From Phoronis australis (lineage: Eukaryota; Phoronida; Phoronidae), in NCBI GenBank assembly GCA_002633005.1, contig NMRA01000068.1, positions 168,710-232,709 of the forward strand: a stretch of DNA of 64,000 bases, given 5' to 3'. This document shows, piece by piece, positions 12,601 to 27,600 of the stretch; position 1 is the first letter of the stretch; each line of letters opens with the position of its first letter. The notes beneath the pieces were generated by a model that made no database searches, had not been told where the DNA came from, and was given only the letters and a program-made list of their open reading frames with translations. A program made the position numbers and the translations under genes.

Positions 12601-15600
12601 TGGTTGCTGAAAATAACATCGTCTGACGCGTGCGTGAACATAAACGGATGACTTCTTTCATCTGTTCGGCAAAGTATTCATCGAGCATTCTGTAAATTTA
12701 ATATGTGAATCTCAGCATCGTGTCCAATGTGGTTTAATTCTTACGTGTTTTCAGAGTCATAATGGGGTCTAGTCAATAATTTTTTTCATATGTTAAACAA
12801 TTAGTGCCTGGAGGGCTTCAGAGATGTTGTGCTGGATTGAAAGGTATTGCTTTTTGATACACATTAAAACCGCATTATAACCAGGGCAAATGACTGTACT
12901 TCTCAAAAAATTCACAGTACCACACAAGCTCATCCCACTGACATACATTACATATTGATTACTACAGTATTTCAGTGCAATGAAAATTGCATTTGACCAG
13001 TATTTACCCAATATACCACATGTTAAAATGCTTGAATCAGCTCAACTTGTAGCACAATAATGAATGCAGTAAGCAAACACATAACCCAAGATAACATACA
13101 CATGCCAAACCTCTCAAGTGGAGTGTTGAACACAGAAACTTCAAATGAGTTTCAATGAAAGAGAATATACAAAATCAAACTTGACAACCCCCCCCCCTCC
13201 ATGATTCATTGACTAGCCTACCTGTCAGCCTCATCAAGAATCAGTATCTCTATACTGTGAAGGTTGAAACTTGGAGAATTGTGCACGTGGTCAATAAGAC
13301 GTCCAGGAGTTGCTATGACAACATCAGGACCAAGTCGAAGTGCAGCCTCTTGTGTCTTCAGGTCAAGGCCACCTGGTAGTTAAAACAACAAAGTAAGAGG
13401 TGTGAAGCTAAGTTTTTCAGATAACTTTCCACTGCAGATGCCAGAAAATAAACAATAGTAAGAGACAAGACTTGAGAGAAATTTTACAAGGAATACGCCT
13501 GTTAAGCATATAGGTGCTCAGTAAAAAAACATTTTACCTGCAATTAGGGAATGAGTTAATCATTTTTGGAGCACAACAAGAACCTTAAATTCAAAACATT
13601 ATCAAAAAGTAAATGTTATGCAATTACTTCAAAAACAAACATTGAACTGCACCCATGGCTGCACCACAAATGGTATGCTTCTTGGGTTGTTTACTACTAT
13701 CACAAAAATGGCCATCAGATGGCGCAGAATACGGTAACGGCAATATGCACTCAGTGGTCTATGTGAGCACCTAAAATTAAATCAGTGTAATACCTGCAGA
13801 GAGTGAAATTTCGATGTTTGTGAACTGAGCAAGCTGCTGTGAAACTTGGAAGACCTGGACAGCCAACTCTCTGGTAGGAACAAGCACCAACACACGGGTG
13901 ACGGGCGCTGACTTGGGCTTGTACAGTAGACGTTCTAACACAGGTAACATGAAGGCAGCCGTCTTACCTGAAACAGAGTGCAATATTGTAGACTCTTGGT
14001 CTCATCCATCCATAAACACAATACAATAATCATAACATTATCTTGATTCAACTGTTCGGACAGTCATTTTAAAGCAAGATCACAGCGCACGCGCGTGCGC
14101 ACACTCACACACATACGTACAACCTCGGCCAATCACAGCACACGCACAATACCCTACCTCAGCCAATCACAGCCCATGCAAAATATTCTATCTCAGCCAG
14201 TCATAGCAAACACACAAACAATGCACTACCTCAGCCAATCACAACACTCACACAATATCCCACGTCAGCCAATCAATGTACACTCGCAACAATGCTTCCC
14301 CTGGGTTTTGAAAGGAGCGTGGTGGTGAATGGCCAAAACCGGGTGCAAAGCCCATTGCTGCACGCGAATATGAGAAGTGGGATCCACCTATAGTCTGGGT
14401 TTTGAAAGGAGTGTGGTGGTGAATGCTCTACGCAGATCTGAAACCCGTGGGTGGCGTCACTTGCGAGCATGGAGATCCTCCCATCGGGGGGGGAGGGTTG
14501 GGAGACATTCCCCAGGCAAAATTTGAAAATTAGATGTAATTGGGTGAAGTTTGCTCATCATAGACAAGACCTTACTTAACCCGACCATCATATAGTGGAA
14601 ATATCTGGGTAAAGGACACTTCGCAAGACAAATTGGCAATGAAGTGTCCGGCATAGTGTGATCTCTGTAACAATTCAGTACAAAAAACAGTGTTAAAATT
14701 CAATTATCCACTAAGTGACAAACATAGAACAAAAAATATGTGAACTTTGTAGACGTAATAAACTAATTCGTGTTACGAAACTTACGTTGATATCGTCTTG
14801 CTAAACATAAACATGGGTGGCGCAGCACCGAAAAAAGTGGGGGGCTATAGCCCCCTAGCCCCCTATGGTGCGCCGCCCATGATAAATCAGTGACCGGGAT
14901 TGGTGTTGCCCGGCGTAGCAGACGATGTATAACCCAGTCCATGCAGACGAATCTGAGACTGGATAACATTCAATATCATCATTTTGGCGCAGGGCTATGG
15001 TTGATTAAACAGTTGGATGTCACGCCCTGCAGTATAATTCACAATGTCTTTTGTATACTCGGACACGATAAAATGAATGAAGCAGAAATCATACTGTTCC
15101 TTACTTCATTAGCGAGCCCTGGCGCTTTCCCATTTTAGAAAATTCGTATCGAGGTCATTGCCTGGTCACCGGCTGTATTAATTTTATATGCATTGTCGGA
15201 TAACCAGGCAGAAACGAGGTACGAAAGGGGATTGGTGATTGAAAGATTGTGTTTAATGGGGGCACAATTCAAGATCCCATTGTAAAATTATTGTTTTTCC
15301 CTTTCGATCCACAACCGGCAAAAGGTGCTGTGCGACTTGAACTTACTCATTATTACTAGCGATCATTTTTACTTGCAATTCCTTTTACTAGTGATCATTT
15401 TACTAGCGATTATTTTTACTAGCGGTCATTTTTACTAGCGATCATTTATACTAGCGATTTTTGCATGGCAGAAGTTTCCCCTGACACAATTAGGTGTGTG
15501 GCGGTCAATTTGAGTACAATTTACGAGTGGCGGGGCCAAAAAGGAGCGTGGCGGGCCGTCCAGAACTTTACACGCAGGGGAAACCCTGCACAATACCCTA

Positions 15601-18600
15601 CCTCATCTAATCACAGCACTCACACACAACACACTACCACAGCCAATCACAACAGTGTTCTCCACATCTGAAAATCTAAACAGGTCGCACGCGTAAAAAC
15701 TGCAACGTGCCGGAACCGCGCGGTGGTCAACTTCTCCATAAGCTAGTGTGCAGCTTTTTGTGCACCTTATTTTTACCCACGCATTTTAAAAGTAATGCAC
15801 AGTAGTGCAAACAAATAACTGTGTTTATTCAAATTTTTATTTGTAAAAGATAGCCTTATTTACAAACACGTCACATATGTCATAACCCAGTTGCTTAGTC
15901 AATGACTTTGAAATGGAAGTCTACAGACGTGTTTGATACAGTATGGAGGTTTTAGGCTACTCAATAATTGTGATGTCAATGTCAACTACGTACAAAAAGT
16001 CTAACACCGAAGTAAACTTTTCCCATGAAGTAAACAGTCCAAGTGAAGTGTCTTTGCAAAGTCAGTCACATTTTTATATCTTGATAGCAGAGTCTACGTT
16101 TTCCCTCGGTCTGTAAATGTAATGTCACAGCATTCTTATAGTCTGAATTCGATGTTCTGAAGCTGGTACAACATACTGAACTTCTGCACTACCAGAACTC
16201 TTGTAAAAACTGCTCAATATGCGAGTCCTCCCTTATGAATGCAAATTAGGTAGGGTAAACAAAACAATTCACATGCGTTTTCCATTTACTTGGACGGGAG
16301 TGTTAGGCCTGTTGATGACAACCAATATTTCTAAAAAGATATCAACTGAATTATTAAACGCTTGCAACTACGGAATTCCCATACTTTTCAGGATTGTCAC
16401 AAACTCATTTTTCCAGATGAAAACCATCTATTCTCAAGTTTCGTTGACCGAACCTGGCAATATCACCACCATCCGGCCCTGGATTATCTGTCGTATCTGC
16501 ATCTGAGTCAACGTCAGTATCTGAAACATCTCTCGTTTTTTTAAAATAATCCTTAGGTTTAGCGGTGCTTCGCTTTCGCGCGGCAGACGACATTTCTAAT
16601 TATGTAGAATGCGCATGTCACTCAATAACGGAAGCCAGGATAGAATTCACTAACGTAACGACCATGCTAGGTAAACAAGACTGCGAGATTACGCAAGATA
16701 TTACCGCTTGATTTCGATGAGATCGCATGATTTTGGCTGCAATTTCTCAGCCTGAGACACATATATTTTGAACTTTACTCAGTGACATCACCCGCTGTCC
16801 CAAATCTCGGAATACTCCCCCGAAAGCGCAAACGTCACGCACGGCTACTATTGAGTTTGCAAATGGCTTGGCAGATTTTTAGAGGGAGTATGAACCACAA
16901 ATATAATATATAAGGCAACGAGATGAACTCTGTCACTCTCAATGGGCCGGTGGCACCAAAAGTAACCAATAATATTCATCTAAGTGAGAAATACGCAAAC
17001 AACAACCAATGAGAGCCACCAAAAGCAGTTTCATGCAAATGCTTTTGAGACTGGTATCGGTAAAGTCTGTGCCGTGGGGCCCACGGAAAATTGAAAAATG
17101 TGCTACGAAAACCAAAATTCTGGCCTCCCAGAAGACGGACGTTGCATAAACTGCTCCGCAACTGTGTCTTTGCTGACAACATATACTTCACAGAATTAAC
17201 TACCAAGCCTTAGTTATTTTCAATGGGTAATATGATCAGTTGTCCACCGAACACAAAAAGCGAATAGGCCTAAGGCAACGAACAGCGACTTTCGTGCACC
17301 TCCAGTGAGCAGGTAGTGGATTAGGCGTACAGGTAGCACAGGGCCTTTGTTTAAATTGACTAGTTGTTCGAGATGAATTGAAAAGGTAATTGAGAGATTA
17401 TTTACATGCCGCGTTACACCATAAATAGACTAGAGGCCTGGTCTGCCGCTTGAGTGGGACTGGTGATTAGGCTGTCCACAACTGACCACCTCCTTAACCT
17501 TTATTCAGTTTCGCTAGGCTATGACCAGTTGCTGTCAAGCGTAATTTGAACCAGTGAAGACCTTATTAACGAAGACGGCGCCTTTTTTACAAACTAGTCC
17601 CTATATTTTTAAACTGGTCACGGGATTTTTAAACAGGACGCTGAATTTTTAAACAGGACGCGGGACATTTAAACAGGACGCGTGCTCGGCCAAACAGGAC
17701 GCTGCGACACATTAAAAGTGGTTGTGGAGAACACAGCACAATACCCTACCTGAGCCAGTCACAGCACAAGCACATATATCTTTAGCCAGAAGTGCAACAG
17801 GAACACAGGCTGCCTGGATGGGAGTTGGAGCATCAAATTTCATGGCGCTCAAGGCCTGAAAGACAGATTTAAGGTTTAGAACCAACACTGAATGGAAACA
17901 CTACTAAAACAAACATGAACATTTAAGTCAAGCTCATATCGTATCAGTGCAACAACGGTAAGAAAACATCTAACTATCTGAAGTGGTTACCATGCCTTGC
18001 AAGATACTTGCCATGCTTACAAGACAGACAAGTCAAGTTTCACTGGTTTATTAGTTTTGCTTTCTATATTACAATGAACATGCACGCTTGGCATACGCAA
18101 TATCAAGAATAGTAACATAGACGCAGTCAAAGCAGGCCTTAAAAACTTGCTGATGTGTCAAACTACGCGGCACAAATGACGCTCAAAATCTCGCCTCAAG
18201 CTCAACTTGACAGAATCACACAAATGCAGGCTCAGGGTAGATGCAGCCATTCAAAAGCCACTGACATGCAAATTTTTATTCAGAGCGACACTAGGACTAT
18301 ACATGTACCAGTGCAATGAGTTACACAAACGAGACAATAGATGTCGTACTGTTAGACTATCCTTTCATATTTGTCTACTGAGAATTGGAAACAAGGAAGA
18401 AAACAACAAACTTATATTGTAAAACACACACAAATCACCTCAAACCATGTAGCAACAGTAACAATTTAACGTTATGAACTCGCATAAAAAGTAATGAACC
18501 CATTTCTAAAACTGAGCCAGCAGGTTTATTGCCCCTTTAACAACAAGTTGTTCAAGCCTGCCAATAAATACCCCAACAATTTCTACACGCCGGCATAACA

Positions 18601-21600
18601 GAATCTTCCTTGTGGCTGACACAAAAACCACAGTTGTCACTTTACGAAACCATATAGTAGAACAACCAGTCGTGTGAAGTAGGTTTGTAAGACTAACAGT
18701 ATTTGGGCATAAAATGAGGTAAAAGTAAAGGTCGCGTGTTCACCTTTTTGTTTAGTAAAACGTCTGTACAATAAGAACCAACTAAGCCAATTGTTGAATT
18801 GCATCCACGGTATGCTTATAGAGGTGTTTGTTAGTATCAAGGACTGGCCACCAGATGGCACAGAATATGTCGAACCCGTCTGAAATGGGCTGACCTTGTC
18901 GTCTCCCTCACTAAAACCTATTTGCCACATTTCACATATATGTGGGGGCATAAAAAGTAAAGATTTCAACTAAGCCATCAGCTCCTTTTAGCAGCAAAGA
19001 ATAAGCACCTACGATATTAGGCCAACTGAACACGATGTTAACAGGCGAAAAACCACAGTGGTTTCCAGAATCAATTTTGCCGTTGAAAACTTGCGTACAC
19101 ATAAAAATTAGCTATCAAGTGATGTATATTGTATAATCTGAATGTATTATGTTGACGTCAGCTTCATAGCTGAGATTACCTTCAACAAGGGCCTTGATAA
19201 ATTCATGTCCTGAAAGCCCATGTTTTCATCATATGATGAGATGTCTTCAGAGAAGGTCACCTTTTCTGCCGGTATGTTCTGCAGAAGAGCAATATAAAGC
19301 ATTCATGAAATTAACAACACTGTATGTCTACATAGCTATATCATCTGAACCATAGAATGTAATGAGTGAAATGCTAAAAATTGGATCACCAGAAGAGCGC
19401 TGAGCAGGGTTCCAACTTTTTTTGGTGGCCACTTTTTAAGAGCCCAAATTCAGAAACATGAGTGCAGATATGCCGTCATTTGTATTTTCGAACAGAATTT
19501 TCGCCCGTGATGAGTGTTGCTTAATAATCACACAATTGACATGAAAACGAAAATTACTATTCAACAAGGGCTACATATCTGAAATTGACGAATACCGCAG
19601 ATTTTTTCAGTTGTAGTAAAAGTAGAATTTATTTACCAAGATTAAGTCAATTGTACTTAATTTAGATATTTCGTTTAGCTAGATCTAGTCCACTGTCACT
19701 AAAGTAAACTAATTTTGGGGTAAAAATGCTCAATCTGAAATAAATTCCAGGAACCTGATATTCAAAAGGAACATTGAGATTTGAACATATGACCTTCCAC
19801 TCCCAAATGCAGAACCCTAAACCACTGCACAATGGCTGTCACAAGAACGTAGATAATATGTCATTGTTACATCAGGCCTTGTGTTCACCACTTTATAGTC
19901 ATTTAAGACAACTTATGATATCATTCAATGAAATAAAGTTTGAGCACTTTCAGGTCAATTACACTAATAATTTAATGAAATGAAAAAGAATCACTTTCAA
20001 GTCAATTACAAGTCATTTTATTATCCAATAAAATGTTCTCATTTTCAAGTAAATAAATTAATAACTTAAAGGTGAACCATGGTCTGGTGTCAAAACATAA
20101 GACTTTCTAAAAAGCCAGTTAGCTCTTCTAAATCAGCTTCATCGCTTTTGTTTGAACTGATGTAGGTAAAAATGTATCACCTGGAATTCCCCTGATGGCC
20201 ATAATCCATCATTACTAACGACTTAATGAGGTCTTGTCTGAAGCCATAATGACCTGCCAGGTGTTTTCACGCCAAGAAATCATCAAAATTTTAATACGAC
20301 ATTTCTAGCTTCACAGTTAAAGAATGGTTAGCATTTTAATAAAGTGTCAAAACAAATCAAGATAATTGCGATCGTTTGAAGCATTCTGTCAAAGATAGTA
20401 AGCCTTCTTATAGAGTACCTGCCGCTATAAAACTGGTCTCAGATTTTTCCTTTCTCATGAAGCGATTTCTAAGCTAACAGAGAACTGACAGTTTGTTATT
20501 GCTCAAGACCATGCTCGACCAAAAAATTGACCCACAACAACAAGTTGACTTGTAGATCCTGGTTCGCTGTAATAGTAAACCGCCAGTTATTAGAAAGCCA
20601 AGAATTCACCGCTAATTTACTCAAAGAAAATTTTGAGACCAATTTCATAGTGGTAGGTGGTCTACGTCAAACACTGTGTTTTGACATCAGGCTTGTTTCT
20701 AACTGTTTTAATATCAAAGCTATCACTTCTTGATAACACATTCCCTACGTGGTCTGATAGTTAAGAAATAATCCAGCATAACACCAACTTAAGCTGTCAT
20801 GAACCCAAAACAAAGATGACCTGATGAAAGTTTACAAATAAAACATTCCATGAAAAGGAGGTTTTAATCAAACTACACTGCAATGCATGTCTGGAATAGA
20901 AAGATGCAAGAAGGTTTCAGACATTTGCCAAAAAGCGCCAAGAAAATAATCAATATACCTCTTCCTCATCTAACTTCCGCTTCTTTCCTTTCCTGAGTTT
21001 TATTCTCAGGGTGTCTGAAACATACAACAATCACTTTAAAAAATAACTACACACGGTCCGGCAAACATTGTGCAAGACTAACGCAGGCCGCTTAGGGTGG
21101 CCCATGGCACTGATCACATGAAACCACTTGTTGTACTAAAGACCAAACTCAAGGGTCTAGCAGCGTGCCCCAGTGGGACTTGAACCCTGGACCTTGAGTA
21201 AAGGAAGCAGACATTTATACCACTAGGTCCATCCTCTGGAACACAATTTCCAACAGACTTACATTCGATGTGTATTTGAGGGCATGGGGATGGCACAGAA
21301 TTTATAAAAACACTATGAAATCCGTCTGCTTGAAAACAACCTCCATTGAAGTCACACATGAATTTTAGGAGCTGAACATTTGTCCACAAAAGGCTCTATC
21401 CTCAACGAGTGACCTGGTGCATTTCAAGGTCACCACTACAGTAAAGAATGGAAGCTTCTGCAACAGAACCCATTGAAACCAACAAGCACTTCAATTAATT
21501 TTTACATCCATTTCCCATCTACACAGACCTGCCTTGACATCCTCGTCACTGGAAGAGTCCACTTCTTCTTCACTGTCTTCACCGTCAGCCTCACATTCAA

Positions 21601-24600
21601 CATTTTCTTTGCTTGCTTCTTCACCATTTTTCTATGGAATTCATAAATCATTACTTAAAATATTTATACTTAACAGTCATAACTACTCACATTTATACAT
21701 CCTAAAAGTGACAAGAACTGACCTACTTTCAAACAACACAACAAAAAAGAAGCTTCAATGAAAACAGAATGAACCATTCCAGAAGACAGCACATTAACCA
21801 ATCACAACGCTGCTTGTCTACACTACACACGCTCTGTTGCTCTACTTTACCCAAACAATGTAGTCGGTTCGTTAAGAAACCAACACTCGCATTTGAATGT
21901 GAGAAATAAGAATGGGAACTAAATAATAATTGGAGACATATATTCAAACAATTCTTTGCGGTTTAATTCATCACAGGTGGCTTATATAGATGTTTGAAAA
22001 TTTTATCATATAAGCAGCACCCTTGCAATAGGCCTGTATACATGGGTTTTCAATGTTGTAGACGAACCCACATTAGCTGAAAAAGAGTCTCATTGACAAA
22101 CTTTAGTCCCATGATAATTATTTCTCAAAGTGCAAAGGGTAGAGTCAGACAGGAAATCAAATTGTTAACATGGAGCCTGAACTAAAGTCCCAACCAGACA
22201 TCCTAAGCACAATGCTTTGTGGTATAAGAAAGATAGCATGATATTTCACTAACTGTAAACTTTTTTATTTCCAAACAAATGCTACATGCAATTTCACAGT
22301 TAACATCAAGATGAAACCACTATTAAGTGACGTTTGAAAACAGATCTTTTCCAGGACAGTTCAATAATGACAGACTAATGGACAAAATTTCAGCTTGAAA
22401 ATTGCACCTTTGGAAAGAGTGTATCAATATGTTTTTTTTAAGTTCTGAGATATCGAGACCATCTATTTAAAAACACCTCATTTACGGCACGTAACGAACA
22501 AAAACAAACTATGAATGGATTTCCATCATCGCTTGCCTAGACTCCTCTGGCAGATATTTTCTACAGAGCTTGTGAAATCACAGAAGCAGGAACTCTGAAG
22601 AGGTCAACACTCATCCAACTGCAGAAAGGTAAAAATTTTATGCTCCAAAACAAGAAAATTGTATTATTCCCCTTGACAGCGATTAAAGTATTTAATTTTC
22701 TATGAACCTTTAAAAACATCTCATGCAAGCAGCCTTGTCACTTATTCGTCACTAGGACTCTCAATACTCATCTGTACCACAATACACATGAGCGGCAATA
22801 CATCACCTACTTAAAACTAAGCCATTAATTCCCTGAATCATCTTGAATGTTCTAATATTCTTCAACATACAGCCAAATATCGCTGATGTTTCATGGGAAA
22901 AAGAAAAAGCAAACCTGTGTTTTCTTCTCTTTTCGTAGCTTAGCTATTTTTTCATCCAGAGTTGTAGACATAGCTGATGTTGCTTTCTTTGAGTAAAACA
23001 TGCTGATGTCAGAGTTCCACTCGTTCAAGCCATTCTAAGATTATAGCAAACCAACATGAAACAAAGAATCAAGAGGAATCTGAAACTACAATCCAACCAT
23101 CACAAAGTGTAGTACAGCAAAAATTCTCTAATTAGGGACGGTCTCTAAAATAAGGGACACTGAAACACCTGCAAAAAATTTAATCATTTTTTTAGTCTGT
23201 AATTTGGGACAAATGCGATTTTAATATTCACCATATTTCTGAAAATTCAAACGTTTTCAATCTACAAAGTGGGCACTTTTGCCGTCTTTCCGGGGAATCT
23301 TGAAGTTAGGAGGGCAAATATTGCCCATTTGGGACACACTCTGACCTTGACTAAGATTTTTCACTGTCCTAAATTGGAAAACTTTTCCTGTAACCTTAAA
23401 AAGATACTGGCAGCATTCATACTAAAAAACTACACTACCACAAAATTATGCCCTGGAATATTCTACTTGCAACTTCAATGCAATGCTTTTATCATTACCG
23501 ATAACTAAGACCAATACTTACCACCTCAGTGAAGTTAAAATCATCATTGAAATCTTCATGCTTTCTAGTATTAGCACGTTTCTTCTTTCGTTTTACTGGC
23601 AACGGCTGGAAAGATAGTAGACCAGTTAGCTAACAATGAATGACTTGTCGTCATTCATACAGTGTAAGGCACCCGGACACTTGCAGGATTAAGCAATGCA
23701 CATAGCACGGAAATCATTTTTTTGGGATTGAGTCAGAGTGAAATGCATGAACTGTGCGGGAGTGAACGCTAAATCGCAGAATTTTGAAGTTACGTTAAAA
23801 ATTTGGCACACATTGATTTGTGAGTCAAGCGTGTATTGTTCGTGAACAAGTCATGAGGTGTGCCGTCAATGCTCATCACTTCGCGTCATGGTATCAATGT
23901 TCACATCCAGGCCCTGATAAAGGCATGCACACTACACAGCATTTTGTGTGTAACAACATGCCACTCTGCTCTATTTCTGTGGCAAACAGTGCCGACATTA
24001 TTTACAAAAAGTGCGCAGATACAACGTAAACACGAACCCTATGAACTGGCACATATGGCCACAACAAACAGCGGTGCCAGTGCATGCCAAACATTGTGCA
24101 AGCATCAGGATGCCTCTATTACAACCTACTCTTTCCCAGTGCTTTTCATTTATGAACAGCTAAGGAAGCAACATTAAGACACTCCGATTAGCTGATGCCC
24201 AGAAATGCACCAGAATACAGCTCTATCTATTGAGAAATGCACTTGCGGCATGCTACTGACCAACAACAAGATTGAGGTTAAACTAAAGAACTGAGTACAG
24301 GTTCATGCTTCTAACAATGTAATAAGGCATCAAACAACATAACAAAACAGCTCACAAAACTACAGTGAAAAATCACCCTGACAAGTCTTGAACCCATGAC
24401 CTCTTTCTTCAAAGCAATCGGCCAAAGATCAATTGCCCTTAGGGGGCACCGAACATTCATATGTTACATCATCCAAAATTTCTACTTTTCAAATCCCCCC
24501 CTCCCCGGTGCAGGTTGCTGCCAACCGCTGCTAATTTAAGCTTTCAGTGCAGTGATAGACTGAAGATTAGTTCCACCCTATCACTTTATTAATCTCGACC

Positions 24601-27600
24601 GTATGTTCACAAGTCAACTCAAACAGAACGTCAGATGTAATGTCTGTGCTATGCTCCAGAGGAGGCAGTGTGGCCTGGTTGATAAGTGCCCACTTTCTCA
24701 TTACTCGAAGTCGTAGGTTCAAGTCCCACCAGGTCACACTGCTAAACCCTTGAGCCAGGTTTCTAGCTCCTCAGCTCGGTTTTAACCATATATTAATAAA
24801 GCATAAAACTATTTCCAGGTGATCAGTGCAATGGGCCCACATGCGAGGCCTGCGCACGTCTGGTACAATGTGTATCAGACAGCCTGCAATTATTTTTTTT
24901 ATATGCTCCAGCCAGTGAAGCGAAGCCTTGATGTATGATGAACTTTTAAGACACTTGGAGCAACTGTTAATTCAATAATCTGCTGTCTTTATAGCTAGCT
25001 CTCTGTTGACTAACACTGTAACTGACAATTCTTTTTACAGCAACTCGACTACAATTTAACCGTAAATTTCAACTCTTAACTGTCACTAATCTGTCACGAT
25101 CTGTGTATGTGTCTAATACTCATAAACGCTCTCTGTTGGATAGTCGACACGTCCCAATAGAGTTTATCCCTGACAACTTAGGTGAGGAGGGGTTTGCATT
25201 AATTATATGTAATCCCGAGTTGGCGGATGTCTCGTGTATGGAAAACTGTTTTCAAATCTCCATAGATAGGGATGATCAAACCCCTTGTGTTGCGAGAGTA
25301 TTGTCGATAGTTAAGGATACTTTGATTGCAAGCAGAGGGAGGACACAAATCTGACTTTCTTATTTGACTGGCTAGATAATGGTGTTGAACCTTCACAATT
25401 CCGCTTATTTATCGCCAGCGCTACGGCCAAAACCTATTGGCTCAATAGGGAGCGGTTTGTTGTGTCTAATAACTTATTATATTGGAAGGCTACAGATGTG
25501 GAAAATACTCTAAAATTAGCAGATATTATAAAGCATGGTCATGACTTACCCTCAGCAGGTCATCATTGACCGTACCAAAGCAAAGTTAAAAAATAAGTAT
25601 TATTGGCGTGGTGTGGCCACTAGTGTTAAATCTTATATTGAAACATGCCGGCTGTAATTTAAATAAGCAAGGTAGAGGCCGCCATGGTAAGTTTCCCTTA
25701 ACCACATTTCATGAAGGGCTACCCATGGAACGTGTCCATCAAGATTTCTTGGGTCCACTTCCTGTATCATATCAGGGCAACGAGTATATCCTCATGATGA
25801 TAGACCAGTTTACCAAGTGGGTGGAGTGTGTAGCCCTCCCGTCGCAGATGGCAGAGGTCACGGTGAACACTGCAGTGGGCCAGTTCTTTTGTAGACTTGG
25901 GTTACCATTGCAAGTGTTTACCGATCAGGGACAAAATTTTGAAAGTCACGTGTTGCGTTACATCTGTTCCCTTCTAAAAATTCAGAAAACAAGAACGACT
26001 GCATATAGGCCCTCTTCAAATGGACAATGTGAGCATTTCAATCGAACCCTGATGGATGCAATACGTTGTTATGTCAGTCGTTTCCAAACTGATTGGGATA
26101 TGTATTTACCCCAGATCGCTGGTGTTATCCGTTCTTGTGTTAATCGTTACACTGGCTTTACAGCTAATAAAATGATGCTGGGTCGGGAAATAATTCAGCC
26201 AGTAGACCTCATGTATCTACCGCCCTTACAGGATGCTGAGGACCCAATAGGTTATGTAAACCGGCTCAGTAAAGCGATTACTCAGACTCACGAGATAGCT
26301 AGAGGAACATTGCAGACTACCCAAGCTATTATGAAACGTGATTACGATGTGTCTATGGTCAGACGTTCATATAAAGTTGGAGATTTAGTCTATGTCCTTG
26401 ATTCAGCTACTGTCAAGGGGAAGTGTAAGAAACTATTACCCCCTTGGAAAGGGCCGGCCATTGTTCTCGAGGTCAATACTCATCATCTTTTCCGAATTAG
26501 ACACAAGAATTTTGTGTCGGTAGTCAATCATGACCGTCTAAAACTCTGTAAGGATAGGTTTCGAGACCTGCCAATCTGGCTTAAGAGAATGATCCAGGTA
26601 AATTCCACAGTGAACCCGGATAGCCTAGCAGAAGGCACTGAAGTATACTGTTTTTGTAGGAGACCTGATCATGGCGGGTCAATGATTGCTTGTGACGCAT
26701 GTGATGAGTGGTATCATGGGGAATGTGTAAGCATTACCACTGATGACGCACTGCACATTGACAGGTACATCTGTCCTAGTTGTGAATAACATTCACTTTG
26801 CAATATTTCAGATGTTTCGATGTACAAATGTACGACTGAAGACAAATCCGGACTTGCCTTGCATTACGGATGTCCCAAGTGAGCGGGAGGACTCTACGCA
26901 GCCACCGCCTCAACCAAGAGAGCAAGACCAAACCCCGGTGCAAGAGGTGTCCACCGTAGCAGTAAATACGGGGGAATCGGACATCCACGAGTCAGTTTTA
27001 GACGACGACCCGATCGTAACTGTCACACCCTCACGCCCTATTACTGTAAATGTGCCCCTGTCAACCCCCGCAGATTTTCTGGCCAGTCCCCCATCCCATA
27101 TGATGGTAGATTCTGCGGTAGTCTCAACAGGTTCCCCAACTACGCCGCTGGCTTTGATTGGAGAGTCTATTTGGGCCCTTCCCGAATACTCCCACGGAGT
27201 GCAGATGGCAGAAGTTTTATTACAGCCCACTGACCAGTATCAGTGTCCCCTGTGTCCTTTTACCGTTCCCCTCGGTGAAGATGAACATCTATGTAAACAT
27301 ATTTTCACTCGTCATCTTCCACCGTTATTTTCGACTAATCAGGCTGATGTGGTTGCCAGCCCTCAGCTTCATCGAGAGCGATACGAGTCTCTAGCTTATC
27401 TTTTTTCCTTGTTGGAGGGACGTAGCATGAAGGACTCGCTGGATCCGCTGGATCTTGCGGGGCCTGAGCCAGCTGCCACGGGTACTACCCCTTGATCAGA
27501 TGGCGAAGTCAGTTATGACTACCACATTTGACTGGGACCGAGTTCATAGTTTAACTTTAACACCCAGACTCAACTCGCCAGCCGCTTGCTTCCACTGGTA

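Larger units (their letters stand above)
14296..15582. mobile_element. Insertion splitting the exon-derived array (element T1)
   Basis: Interrupts the array; ends ttcccctg (14296-14303) and caggggaa (15575-15582) are a short inverted pair. A segment like ttttgaaaggagcgtggtgg occurs three times near its ends (14308, 14400, 15533). No clear target duplication and no transposase recognised. Contains a foldback MITE and a short minisatellite. Confidence 0.45.

Noticed and set aside
19405-19760. Second hAT-like element beginning cagggttccaac
   Set aside because: A matching right end and target duplication could not be found.
24661-24745. tRNA gene with pairing gcagtgtg/cacactgc
   Set aside because: No proper anticodon arm and a shared non-tRNA body in three copies; a SINE head.
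26743-26811. ORF3 of copy A starting upstream of 26812
   Set aside because: The upstream part overlaps the PHD finger in another frame; the ATG right after the acceptor is the better start.
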